Assembly: GCA_027021325.1 (NCBI GenBank) | Contig: JALUUN010000620.1 | Location: forward strand, 1-5,997 | Source: Planctomycetota bacterium | Lineage (GTDB): Bacteria; Planctomycetota; UBA1135 | Length of the DNA: 5,997 nt | Direction: 5' to 3' | Shown: positions 1 through 5,990 of the stretch, piece after piece | How the letters are laid out: every line of letters starts with the position of its first letter | How positions within the stretch are numbered: position 1 is the first letter of the stretch | Notes under the pieces: generated by a model | The model's database searches: none | Told to the model about the DNA's origin: nothing | The model's input: the letters and a program-made list of their open reading frames with translations, nothing else | Position numbers and translations under genes: made by a program

Positions 1-2
1 AG

Positions 3-1019
3 CGCGCGGTCTTCGCCATGACCTGATTCTGGGAAGGCGAGGCCGGTCTGGCCTCGATCCCGGGCGTGCTCCGCAGCCGGGTCGGCTTCGTCGGGGCGGA
101 GGAGGTAGTCGAGGTCGAGTTCGACCCGGCGTGGAGCCCCTACGAGGAGCTCGTGCGCATGGCCCGGGATCGGGGCTGCGCGAACCGGGTCTGGGCCCTG
201 GATGCCCGCCAGCTCGCCGCTGCCGGAGGCGTCGAGGGGATCGAGGCTGCACTCCTTTCCGGCCCGCCGCGGCCCGCACGGCCCGAGGACCGTCTCTACT
301 ACCTGCGCCAGAGCCCCCTGGCCTCCCTCGAGCTGACTCCGCTCCAGGCCCTGCGTGTGAACGCGAGCCTTGGGAGCGGAGGCGACGCCGAGGTCTGGCT
401 GAGCCCGCGGCAGCGCTCCCGGCTCCAGGAGCTCCAGCGCAGGGCCGAGGAGGCGCAAGGCCGCGAGGGCCTGACCGCCGGTGGACTGCGCTCCGCGTCC
501 GGGCCGCAGGAACCCGGCGTGCCTCCCGAGGGCCGCCAGGATCCAGGCACGTCGCCGGATGCCGAAGCCGACGCCTACGACCTGCGCAGTCTGGATGGCA
601 TTCTTGCCGCCGTGTACGGGACCCTCTCGGGAGACGCCGGCGAGCGCCGTGACTGGCCCTTCTTCGAGAGCCTCTTCCTGCCCGAGCACGGACGGCTCGT
701 GGCCCTGGTCCGTACTCCGGACGGACCGCGGCCTCATGTCATGAGACCCGGGGACTACATCGAGAACGTCGGTCCCTTTCTGCTGGAGAACGGCTTCCAC
801 GAGACCGAGGTCCATCGGGTGGTGGAGCGCTTCGGCAACCTGGCCCATGTCTTCAGCACCTACGAGGGCCGGCGGCGGCGGGAGGGGGAGCCTTTCCTCC
901 GAGGCGTGAACTCCTTCCAGCTCGTCTTCGACGGCGAGCGCTGGTGGATCCTGTCCCTCGCCTGGCAGCCCGAGGAAGAAGGGCTGCCACTGCCGGCCCG
1001 CTACCTCCCCGGCTCCTGA
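3..1019 (+). CDS. Selenocysteine-containing MsrA-like domain fused to an NTF2/SnoaL-like domain (5' partial, in-frame UGA)
   Basis: The frame is open from the window edge and is interrupted only by TGA at 24-26. Reading TGA as Sec (U) gives AVFAMTUFWEGEAGL, then IPGV, VGF and EEVVEVEFDP. This aligns with E. coli MsrA (AIFAMGCFWGVE...LPGV...AEAVRIVYDP, from memory), with U on the catalytic Cys and the following Glu of GCFWGxE also kept. The MsrA-like part (338 visible residues, Sec at 8) runs to about residue 145. It lacks the HGTQYRS block and the C-terminal Cys motif. Its only Cys is at nt 177-179, 51 residues after Sec, and could act as resolving Cys. A Gly/Pro/Glu-rich linker (about nt 430-570) leads to an NTF2/SnoaL-like domain (about 576-1000; GNLAHVFSTYE, GVNSFQLVFDGERWW). 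The likely role is a Met-sulfoxide or related redox reaction in the cytoplasm; the substrate is unknown. The true start is upstream of the window. A GTG start at 66 would remove the active site. The alternative is a Cys-to-stop mutation, which is less likely given the adjacent SECIS-like hairpin. Confidence 0.85.
24..26 (+). other. In-frame UGA, predicted selenocysteine codon
   Basis: TGA replaces the Cys codon of the MsrA GCFWG signature. Sense coding in the same frame continues on both sides with family-like residues: RAVFAMT before and FWEGEAGLASIPGV after. The codon is followed at the right distance by a SECIS-like hairpin. Sec insertion would need SelA, SelB, SelC and SelD from elsewhere in the genome; none is in this window. 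Confidence 0.85.
38..56 (+). promoter_or_regulatory. Bacterial SECIS element (bSECIS) for UGA recoding
   Basis: C38-G56 closes a perfect 6-bp stem, GAGGCC (39-44) with GGCCTC (50-55), capped by the 5-nt loop GGTCT (45-49). The loop starts 18 nt after the TGA. The E. coli fdhF SECIS, from memory, has the same GGUCU loop sequence at the same distance, and both mRNAs read it as codons for Ala-Gly-Leu. Below C38-G56 the stem can continue with a 2-nt bulge (A57, T58) through G36-G37 with C59-C60. The element would bind SelB carrying Sec-tRNA and GTP. Function is inferred; the sequence and pairing are seen directly. Confidence 0.82.
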
Positions 1020-1033
1020 GCCGTCTGTCCGGC

Positions 1034-1054
1034 CCCGGTGGTTCCGCCGGGTTT
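1034..1054 (+). terminator. Candidate terminator hairpin after the selenoprotein gene
   Basis: CCCGGTG (1034-1040) pairs with CGCCGGG (1045-1051), including one T-G wobble, around a GTTC loop. The stem is followed directly by TTT (1052-1054). It begins 15 nt after the stop codon at 1017-1019. The T-tract is short, so termination strength is uncertain, but the position between two convergent genes supports the call. Confidence 0.45.
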
Positions 1055-1057
1055 CCG

Positions 1058-1074
1058 CGGCCCGGAACGGGCCG
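1058..1074. terminator. Second hairpin in the convergent intergenic gap, possibly bidirectional
   Basis: CGGCCC (1058-1063) and GGGCCG (1069-1074) form a perfect 6-bp stem with loop GGAAC. It lies 26 nt past the stop of the minus-strand gene (1100) and 39 nt past the plus-strand stop. It is symmetric and could end transcription from either side, but has no U-tract, so it may only block or stabilise 3' ends. Confidence 0.35.
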
Positions 1075-1099
1075 GGGGTGGTGGTGACGCGGCCGTTTC

Positions 1100-2314
1100 T
1101 CAGGAGCCTGAAGGCTGTGCGTGGCCGCCCTCGAGAACCCAGGTCTTCCAGGCCTCCTCCAGGTCCTGAGGGGTCCATCCCCAGATCTCGCGCAGCAGCC
1201 GCCGCTGCAGGCCGAGGAGGTCGTGGCCGCTCGGGTAGCCGCGCTCGTCGAGCTGGCCCTTCACCCCTCCGAGGAAACGGGCGAAGCCTTCGGGGTGTTC
1301 CTCGAGGAGGAAGCGGACCAGGGACCAGCAGGTGGCGTGCTCCTCGTCGCGGAGCTCGCCGATCGTGTGGCGGTTCAGGAGGGTGGTGAAGGAGGGAGCG
1401 CGTCCCCGGCGCACGAGAGCCGGAACGGTCTTGCTCCAGTCCTGGCTGCGCCCGCGCTCCCGGTAGGTGCCCTCCTCGCCTTCCCGCGTCCAGGACTCGG
1501 GGTCCGCCTCCCGTTCCATGGCGTGGGCGAGGCCCTCGTCCAGCCAGACCGGAGGGTCGTAGCTGAAGTGCTTGTAGGCGGCCAGCATCATGTGGCTCAT
1601 GTTGTGCACCAGGTGCGGATAGAGCCAGCGGTCGTCGCGCAGGTCGCTGTCCTCGCAGACGAGGACGCCGACGAGCTTGTGGGGATCGCGGTGGTGCCAG
1701 CGCAGGGAGTCGGTGACGCGGACGCCGAGGAAGCGTTCCGTGTAGGCCTGGTAGTCGCTGCGGCGCCGGAACAGGAGGAACTCGAACTTCTCCGCCTCCC
1801 CCAGATAGGGACCGTTGCCCATGTAGGGGCCGCCGGCGGCGCGCGTCGCCGGGAAATCCGCATCGGTGACGCCAAGGATCCGCTGGAAGCGCTCATAGAA
1901 ACGCTCCAGGCGCCAGGCGTGGAGGTGCAGGCGCTCCCAGGGATCGAGGCGCTGGATCCGGCCTGGTCTGGGAAAGTCCGGAAGGGCGGCGGCGATCTCC
2001 TCGAAGACCGGTTCCAGGCGCTTACGGTCGCGGGCACTCAGGCGCTGCGGGCCGAGGCTGGAGGCCCAGCGGACGTGGGCGGTCTCGAGGAAGGTCCAGG
2101 GATCCGGCTCGAAGAAGGAACGGATGTCCTTGCTGCTGCCCTCGAAGCCCACGGCGATCGGGCCGTGGCTCACGCTTCCCAGGGCCGCGAGGCGGCGGGG
2201 ATCGTTGCCGCACCAGGGGCAGTCCTCCGGATCCTGGGCCGGTGCGGCCAGGACGGCGGCGATCCCGGCCAGGGGCAGGAGGGCGGCCCGGAACCAGGCA
2301 GGTGCAGCGTCCAT
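1100..2314 (-). CDS. Secreted gluzincin-like (peptidase MA-type) protein with degenerate HNxxH motif
   Basis: The protein has 404 residues. A signal peptide (hydrophobic core about 10-24, likely cleavage AAPA|Q near 26) precedes a CPWCGNDP motif (Cys32, Cys35) and an SHGP motif at 49-52. The centre looks like a zinc gluzincin: H237-N238-M-S-H241, then 18 residues, then E260 in PVWLDEGLAHAME. This fits HExxH-x18-E with the metal ligands kept, but the catalytic Glu of HExxH is Asn (AAC at complement 1601-1603). The C-terminal part (about 325-395, HATCWSLVRFLLEEHPEGF and WGWTPQDLEEAWKTWV) resembles the helical tail of these domains. Activity is therefore doubtful; it may be a metal-binding pseudoprotease or use a different base. 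The Cys pair could bind metal or form a disulfide after export. The start is supported by AGGA (complement 2324-2327), 9 nt upstream. It is divergent from the FG-GAP gene and convergent with the selenoprotein gene. I recall similar CPxCxNDP proteins in Planctomycetota; function unknown. Confidence 0.85.
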   Translation of the reverse strand: MDAAPAWFRAALLPLAGIAAVLAAPAQDPEDCPWCGNDPRRLAALGSVSHGPIAVGFEGSSKDIRSFFEPDPWTFLETAHVRWASSLGPQRLSARDRKRLEPVFEEIAAALPDFPRPGRIQRLDPWERLHLHAWRLERFYERFQRILGVTDADFPATRAAGGPYMGNGPYLGEAEKFEFLLFRRRSDYQAYTERFLGVRVTDSLRWHHRDPHKLVGVLVCEDSDLRDDRWLYPHLVHNMSHMMLAAYKHFSYDPPVWLDEGLAHAMEREADPESWTREGEEGTYRERGRSQDWSKTVPALVRRGRAPSFTTLLNRHTIGELRDEEHATCWSLVRFLLEEHPEGFARFLGGVKGQLDERGYPSGHDLLGLQRRLLREIWGWTPQDLEEAWKTWVLEGGHAQPSGS

Positions 2315-2343
2315 CGCCGTCCATCCTAGACCGAGTCCGGGCT

Positions 2344-2359
2344 CCTCTGGATCCGGAGG
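2344..2359. promoter_or_regulatory. Imperfect 16-bp palindrome in the divergent promoter region
   Basis: CCTCTGGATCCGGAGG matches its own reverse complement at 14 of 16 positions, the single non-matching pair being T2348/G2355. It sits 30 bp upstream of the minus-strand start (2314) and 95 bp upstream of the plus-strand start (2455), where a shared operator could lie. No promoter boxes were recognisable nearby, and a GC-rich palindrome of this quality can arise by chance. Confidence 0.2.
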
Positions 2360-2407
2360 CGGGGAGAAGGCCTGTAAGACCCCGGCGCTGCCGGGAAAGA
2401 ACAGTCG

Positions 2408-2424
2408 GGCCGTCCCTGACGGCC
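2408..2424. promoter_or_regulatory. Perfect 7-bp dyad upstream of the FG-GAP gene
   Basis: GGCCGTC (2408-2414), spacer CCT, GACGGCC (2418-2424) form an exact inverted repeat ending 30 nt before the ATG at 2455. It could be a transcription-factor operator or an RNA hairpin in the 5' leader. A terminator is unlikely because no T-tract follows and it lies just ahead of a gene. Confidence 0.35.
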
Positions 2425-2454
2425 GCGAACCCGGACCTCGAACCTGCGATCCTC

Positions 2455-4176
2455 ATGGCCCACCGGCTTCTCTCCTTCGCTCTCTTCCTGCTCTCCTCTC
2501 TCCCTCTCGCCGCCCAGGTCCAGATCGTCGGAGGCGGCTGGGCGGCACTCTCGCGCAGCCACGCCGGAGACCGCCTCCAGGCCTTCTACGGCAGCTCCGT
2601 GGCCGCTCTCGGCGACCTCGACGGTGACGGCATCGGCGAGTACCTGGTGGGTGTCCCGGGCGACGGAGGGAACGGCCTGCCGCGTGCCGGCCGGATCGAG
2701 ATCCGCTCCGGGGCCACGGGCGCCGTCCTGGCGGATCTTGCGGGAGACCAGGCCGGGATGCAGCTGGGCTACAGCGTCGCCGCCGCCGGCGACCTCGACG
2801 GCGACGGCCTGCCGGAGATCCTCGCCGGCGCTCCCTACGCCTCCGGCCTGGCCGTGGCCGGCGGCCTGTTGCGCGTCTACCGCGGTGCAGACCTCGGGCT
2901 CCTCTACGAAGTGGAGGGCGCCTCCCCGATGGGAGGCTTCGGCTTCGCCGTGGACGGCCTGGGCGGCGACGTGGACGGCGACGCCGTGCCCGACCTGGTC
3001 GTAGGGGCTCCCTTCGAGGCCGTCCAGGGGCAGGGCCAGGTCGGAAACGTCTACGTCCTCAGCGGTGCCGACGGGAGCCCGATCCACGTCCTCCCCGGTC
3101 CCGTCGGCCACATGGACTGGCATGGCAACGCTGTGGCCGCCGCCGGCGACGTGGATGCCGACGGCACCGTGGACCTCGTGGTCGGTGCCACCATGGCCAG
3201 CCCGGTGACCGGCGACGGCATGGAGGGTGCCGCCTATGTCTATTCCGGCGCCACCGGCAGCCTCCTCCACGCCTGGGCCGGGGAAGCCGGAGGCGACATG
3301 CTCGGCGTCTCCGTCGCCGGTGCCGGGGATGTGGACGGCGACGGCCACGACGACGTCCTCTCCGGAGCCTACTGGACGGATCCGAACGGCATCCTGGGAG
3401 CCGGGGCTCTGTACCTCTACTCCGGCCGCACGGGCGAGATCCTCTGGGCCGGGTACGGCTCGGCCTGGGGCGAGGAGCTGGGCTGGTCCGTGGCCGGTCT
3501 CGGAGACGTGACCGGAGACGGCGTGCCGGACTGGATCACCGGTGCACCCTTGAGCTCCGAAGGAGGACTCTGGAACGGCGCTGCCTACCTCTACTCCGGC
3601 GCCGACGGGAGCCTGGCCGCGGTCTTCCTGGGAGAGGATCCCGGGGGCCAGTTCGGCTACGCCCTCGCTCCGGCCGGCGATCAGGACGGCGATGGTCTCG
3701 CCGAGTTCCTGGTGGCCTCGCCGCATACCGACCTCGGCGTTCTCGCCGACGCCGGCCGCGTCCGCCTCTTCACCTTCAAGCCCGGCCTGGTCTGCAGCGA
3801 GGATTCCCTGAGCGTCACCGCCGGCAGCAGCGCCGCCTTCCAGGTGGACTTCCCGGCCAGTGAGGCCGGCAAGCCCTGGCGGCTTCTCGCCTCCTTCACC
3901 CAGGGGACCTCGTGGCTCGCCGGCCTCGAGATCCCCCTTGGCTGGGACACTCTTCTGAACCGGAGTCTCGACGGCGTCTTCGACGCCTACGTTCTGGGAG
4001 GCACCGGCGTGCTGGACGGTGACGGGGACGCCTCGGCCAGCCTCGCCCTCCCTCCTTCCTTCCCGCCGCTCGCGGGCCTCGCCGGGGGCGAACTGTTCTT
4101 CGCCGCCCTCTCCTGGAACGGGCCTTCGGAGGCCAGCCTCGCCTCCCGGGCCACCGCCCTCGCGGTCCTGCCGTGA
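2455..4176 (+). CDS. Secreted seven-blade FG-GAP (integrin-alpha-like) beta-propeller protein
   Basis: The protein has 573 residues. The ATG at 2455 is chosen because it starts a clear signal peptide (MAHRLLSFALFLLSSLPLAAQ, cleavage near residue 20-21); the frame is open further upstream but that part overlaps the divergent gene and lacks homology-like features. Seven FG-GAP repeats follow, each with a Ca-binding-loop-like GDxDGDG motif beginning at residues 53, 112, 171, 231, 291, 350 and 408 (58-60 residue spacing), plus (F/L)G(Y/F)SVA and GAP/GAPxAS elements. Loop variants are GDVDGDAVPD in repeat 3, GDVDADGTVD in repeat 4 and GDVTGDGVPD in repeat 6. Seven repeats are enough for one closed propeller. 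Residues about 443-573 form a beta-rich C-terminal module (Cys447, LSVTAGSSAAFQVDF, GVLDGDGDASASLALP) of a type I associate with planctomycete extracellular proteins. Likely role is calcium-stabilised binding or adhesion outside the cytoplasm; the partner is unknown. No strong Shine-Dalgarno is visible. It is followed 56 nt later by another secreted protein gene. Confidence 0.9.
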   Translation: MAHRLLSFALFLLSSLPLAAQVQIVGGGWAALSRSHAGDRLQAFYGSSVAALGDLDGDGIGEYLVGVPGDGGNGLPRAGRIEIRSGATGAVLADLAGDQAGMQLGYSVAAAGDLDGDGLPEILAGAPYASGLAVAGGLLRVYRGADLGLLYEVEGASPMGGFGFAVDGLGGDVDGDAVPDLVVGAPFEAVQGQGQVGNVYVLSGADGSPIHVLPGPVGHMDWHGNAVAAAGDVDADGTVDLVVGATMASPVTGDGMEGAAYVYSGATGSLLHAWAGEAGGDMLGVSVAGAGDVDGDGHDDVLSGAYWTDPNGILGAGALYLYSGRTGEILWAGYGSAWGEELGWSVAGLGDVTGDGVPDWITGAPLSSEGGLWNGAAYLYSGADGSLAAVFLGEDPGGQFGYALAPAGDQDGDGLAEFLVASPHTDLGVLADAGRVRLFTFKPGLVCSEDSLSVTAGSSAAFQVDFPASEAGKPWRLLASFTQGTSWLAGLEIPLGWDTLLNRSLDGVFDAYVLGGTGVLDGDGDASASLALPPSFPPLAGLAGGELFFAALSWNGPSEASLASRATALAVLP

Positions 4177-4232
4177 CCGGATCCCCTGCCGCCTGTCTTG
4201 TTCCTCTCCGCACCGAATCCCGACCTGCCGCC

Positions 4233-5330
4233 ATGTTCCGCCTCACCCTTCTCCTGCCCGTCGTCTTCCCGTGCCTGGTGTCCCCGGCTCCGGCCCAGAC
4301 CTCCCGGCCCAGCCTCCCAGGGGCTCCGCCGGCGGCCGCCGGGGTGTACCGGATGGATACGGGCAGCCTCCTCCACGAAGAACCCGGAAGCGCCCTCGGC
4401 CCTTCGGTCCTCTTCGAGAACGACCGGCTCTCCGGCCGCTACGCCCTGCCCGCGCCGGGGGAGGAGTGGGTCGAGACCGCCATCCTTCTCGACCGTTCTC
4501 CGGACAGGGCCGACCAGATCCATGCCATCGAGTTCAGCTACTGCAGCACCCTGCCCGATCCGGACGGCAATGCCGGGAGCTTCACCCTGCGTCTCTACGA
4601 CGACTGGGTAGATGGTGCCGGTCCGGCTCCGGGCGTCCGGTCCTGCAGCTACGAGATCCAGGGACTCCCCCTGGGCGGGCCGGCGGGGGAACTCCGCTCC
4701 TGGACCGTCCTGGTGATCCTCCAGGGCGGCTTCGAGTGCACGACCGACCTGGACGCGAAGTTCCGGACCCGGGGCGCGGCCGGACGGCGCTTCGGGATCG
4801 GCTTCGTAGCGCACGATCCGGAGACCGGACCGATCCTGGCCGCGGGCGGCCTCGGCTCGGAGGACCACATGGACGTCGTGGACGCCGGGAGCGGCGTCTT
4901 CCTGGACCAGATCTGGTTCGACGGCTCTCCCCACGCCGGCCTCGCCGTCCGCCTCTATGGCAACGAGCCGGGCGTCTTCCGCTACTACGCTCCCGCGCCC
5001 GGCTCGGAGGACCGCCTCAGCCTCCTGGGCAGCAGCGTGATCCCCGGCCAGGTCGCCGTCTGGTGGGTCGAGCCCTGGACGCCGGGCCGGTACTACTGGC
5101 TCTACGCGGGCACGCAGCCCGACGACCGTCGCTTCGGTCCCCTGACGGGTCTCGTCGGAGGCGCGCTGCAGCCGCCGAAGCCCATGCCCGGCGGACAGCT
5201 GACCTTCTTCATGCCCGTGGAGCTGCCGCCCCGCCTCTATGTCCAGGCGGTAGAAACCACGACCTGGGCACCGCCGACGCCCCAGGACTTCCGCGCCGCC
5301 AGTCACGCCCTCCAGCATGTCCTCCACTGA
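4233..5330 (+). CDS. Secreted protein of unknown function, beta-rich
   Basis: The protein has 365 residues from ATG 4233, chosen because it gives a clean signal peptide (MFRLTLLLPVVFPCLVSPAPA|Q, cleavage near 21). A GTG at 4173 overlapping the previous stop would add 20 residues ahead of that signal and is less likely. I recognise no named family. Residues about 38-245 alternate beta-prone stretches and contain three Cys in the mature part (104, 138, 169), with motifs FSYCSTLPDPDG, FTLRLYDDW and SGVFLDQIWFDGSP; the pattern suggests a jelly-roll or other beta-sandwich. Residues about 260-345 (LSLLGSSVIPGQVAVWWVEPW, YYWLYAGTQPDD, LPPRLYVQAVE) look like a second C-terminal beta module, possibly distantly like that ending the preceding FG-GAP protein. 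The 56-nt gap and shared direction suggest co-transcription with it. Likely extracellular or periplasmic. No enzyme motif is evident. Confidence 0.8.
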   Translation: MFRLTLLLPVVFPCLVSPAPAQTSRPSLPGAPPAAAGVYRMDTGSLLHEEPGSALGPSVLFENDRLSGRYALPAPGEEWVETAILLDRSPDRADQIHAIEFSYCSTLPDPDGNAGSFTLRLYDDWVDGAGPAPGVRSCSYEIQGLPLGGPAGELRSWTVLVILQGGFECTTDLDAKFRTRGAAGRRFGIGFVAHDPETGPILAAGGLGSEDHMDVVDAGSGVFLDQIWFDGSPHAGLAVRLYGNEPGVFRYYAPAPGSEDRLSLLGSSVIPGQVAVWWVEPWTPGRYYWLYAGTQPDDRRFGPLTGLVGGALQPPKPMPGGQLTFFMPVELPPRLYVQAVETTTWAPPTPQDFRAASHALQHVLH

Positions 5331-5344
5331 GGACTGTCCGCCCT

Positions 5345-5394
5345 CCGCCCGCGGCCGCCGCGCCCCCATACTGGGGCCATGCGGCCGCGGGCGG
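5345..5394 (+). repeat. 14-bp perfect inverted repeat around the HAD gene start codon, with nested hairpin
   Basis: CCGCCCGCGGCCGC (5345-5358) is the exact reverse complement of GCGGCCGCGGGCGG (5381-5394). The 22-nt interior holds a nested stem, GCCCC (5362-5366) with GGGGC (5373-5377), loop CATACT. The start ATG (5379-5381) falls at the junction, so in RNA that includes the left arm the start codon would be largely hidden. It could be a translational control hairpin, a terminator-like end for the upstream secreted gene, or DNA-level dyad. CATACT at 5367-5372 resembles a -10 box placed to give a leaderless transcript starting near 5379, in which case the left arm would be absent from the mRNA. 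Confidence 0.5.
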
Positions 5395-5990
5395 TGGTCT
5401 TCGATGTCCTGGGCACCCTGGTCCACGACCCCTTCGAGGAGGAGATGGCGGCCTTCTTCGGCATGTCCCGGGAGGAGTTCCTCCAGGCCCTCCGCCCCGG
5501 CGTCTGGCCGCGCTTCGAACGCGGCGAGATCGGCGAAGAGGACTTCGTCCGCTCCATGTTCCGGGATGGCCGGGCTTTCGACCTGCCGGCCTTCAAGGCG
5601 ATGCTGCAGGGGGCATGGCGCTGGCTCGACGGCATGAAGGCCCTCGTGCGCGCCCTGGCCGGAACGGGCCTTCCCCTGCACCTGTGCTCGAACTATCCGG
5701 TCTGGTACCGGGACCTGGAGTCCTGCCTCCGCCTCTCCCGATGGTTGCGCTGGACCTTCGTCTCATGCGAACATCGGATGCGGAAGCCGGATCCGGCCGT
5801 CTTCGAGCGGACCGCCCGGCTCGCCCGCCTCCCCCCCGAGGCCCTGCTCTTCGTGGACGACCGGACCGGCAACTGCGAGGCCGCCCGCCGGATGGGCTTC
5901 CAGGCCCTTCCCTTCGCGGGTGCCCCCGCCCTGGCCCGGGAGCTCGCGCGGCTCGGCCTTCTCTCCAGCGACTCCCTTCCCCAAGGATGA
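5379..5990 (+). CDS. HAD-superfamily hydrolase, plant FMN hydrolase (FHy1)-like
   Basis: The protein has 203 residues, no signal peptide, predicted cytoplasmic. HAD motifs are in order: motif I VVFDVLGTLV (nucleophile Asp9), motif II LHLCSNYP (Ser104), motif III RKPDP (Lys136), motif IV LLFVDDRTGN (Asp160, Asp161). The cap lies between motifs I and II (about 17-85; DPFEEEMAAFFGMS, WPRFERGEIGEEDF, DGRAFDLPAFK). From memory this arrangement, including FDVxGTLV-DPF, AFFGM, the DGRxFDL segment, NYPxWY and RKPDPxxF, closely resembles the chloroplast FMN hydrolase AtcpFHy1 (At1g79790) and its bacterial relatives, so FMN to riboflavin dephosphorylation is the leading guess. The second Asp of the usual phosphatase DxD is Leu11, as the plant family also lacks it in my recollection. 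Other small phosphate esters or a dehalogenase-like reaction remain possible. No strong Shine-Dalgarno; the start lies in a large inverted repeat. It ends in an ATGA overlap with a possible downstream gene. Confidence 0.88.
   Translation: MRPRAVVFDVLGTLVHDPFEEEMAAFFGMSREEFLQALRPGVWPRFERGEIGEEDFVRSMFRDGRAFDLPAFKAMLQGAWRWLDGMKALVRALAGTGLPLHLCSNYPVWYRDLESCLRLSRWLRWTFVSCEHRMRKPDPAVFERTARLARLPPEALLFVDDRTGNCEAARRMGFQALPFAGAPALARELARLGLLSSDSLPQG

Noticed and set aside
66..1019. Annotating the first gene as an ordinary protein starting at GTG 66
   Set aside because: Codons 27-65 upstream of 66 already match the MsrA-like family (FWEGEAGL, IPG), so this start cuts the protein after its active site. 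The TGA just before is better read as Sec.
18..1019. ATG at 18 as the true start (protein beginning Met-Thr-Sec)
   Set aside because: Upstream codons RAVFA match the first beta strand of MsrA (AIFAM), and the frame is open to the window edge, so the start is probably further upstream. It cannot be excluded without more sequence.
1121..2329. Long plus-strand open frame opposite the gluzincin-like gene
   Set aside because: It mirrors a minus-strand gene with signal peptide, motifs and ribosome binding site. The translation is a Val/Glu/Ala/Gly-rich composition typical of antisense frames in high-GC DNA.
2242..2454. N-terminal extension of the FG-GAP gene upstream of ATG 2455
   Set aside because: The extension would overlap the divergent gene and place about 70 Arg/Pro-rich residues before a clear signal peptide.
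2326..3726. Long minus-strand open frame opposite the FG-GAP gene
   Set aside because: Its repetitive His/Val/Gly-rich translation is the antisense image of the seven FG-GAP repeats; no independent start signal or domain.
5351..5388. Two GCGGCCGC octamers 30 bp apart as a direct repeat or site-specific element
   Set aside because: The octamer is self-complementary and both copies are explained by the larger inverted repeat 5345-5394.
3987..5681. 564-residue minus-strand open frame
   Set aside because: It spans the antisense of three good plus-strand genes with signal peptides or catalytic motifs. It has low-complexity composition and no recognisable domain.
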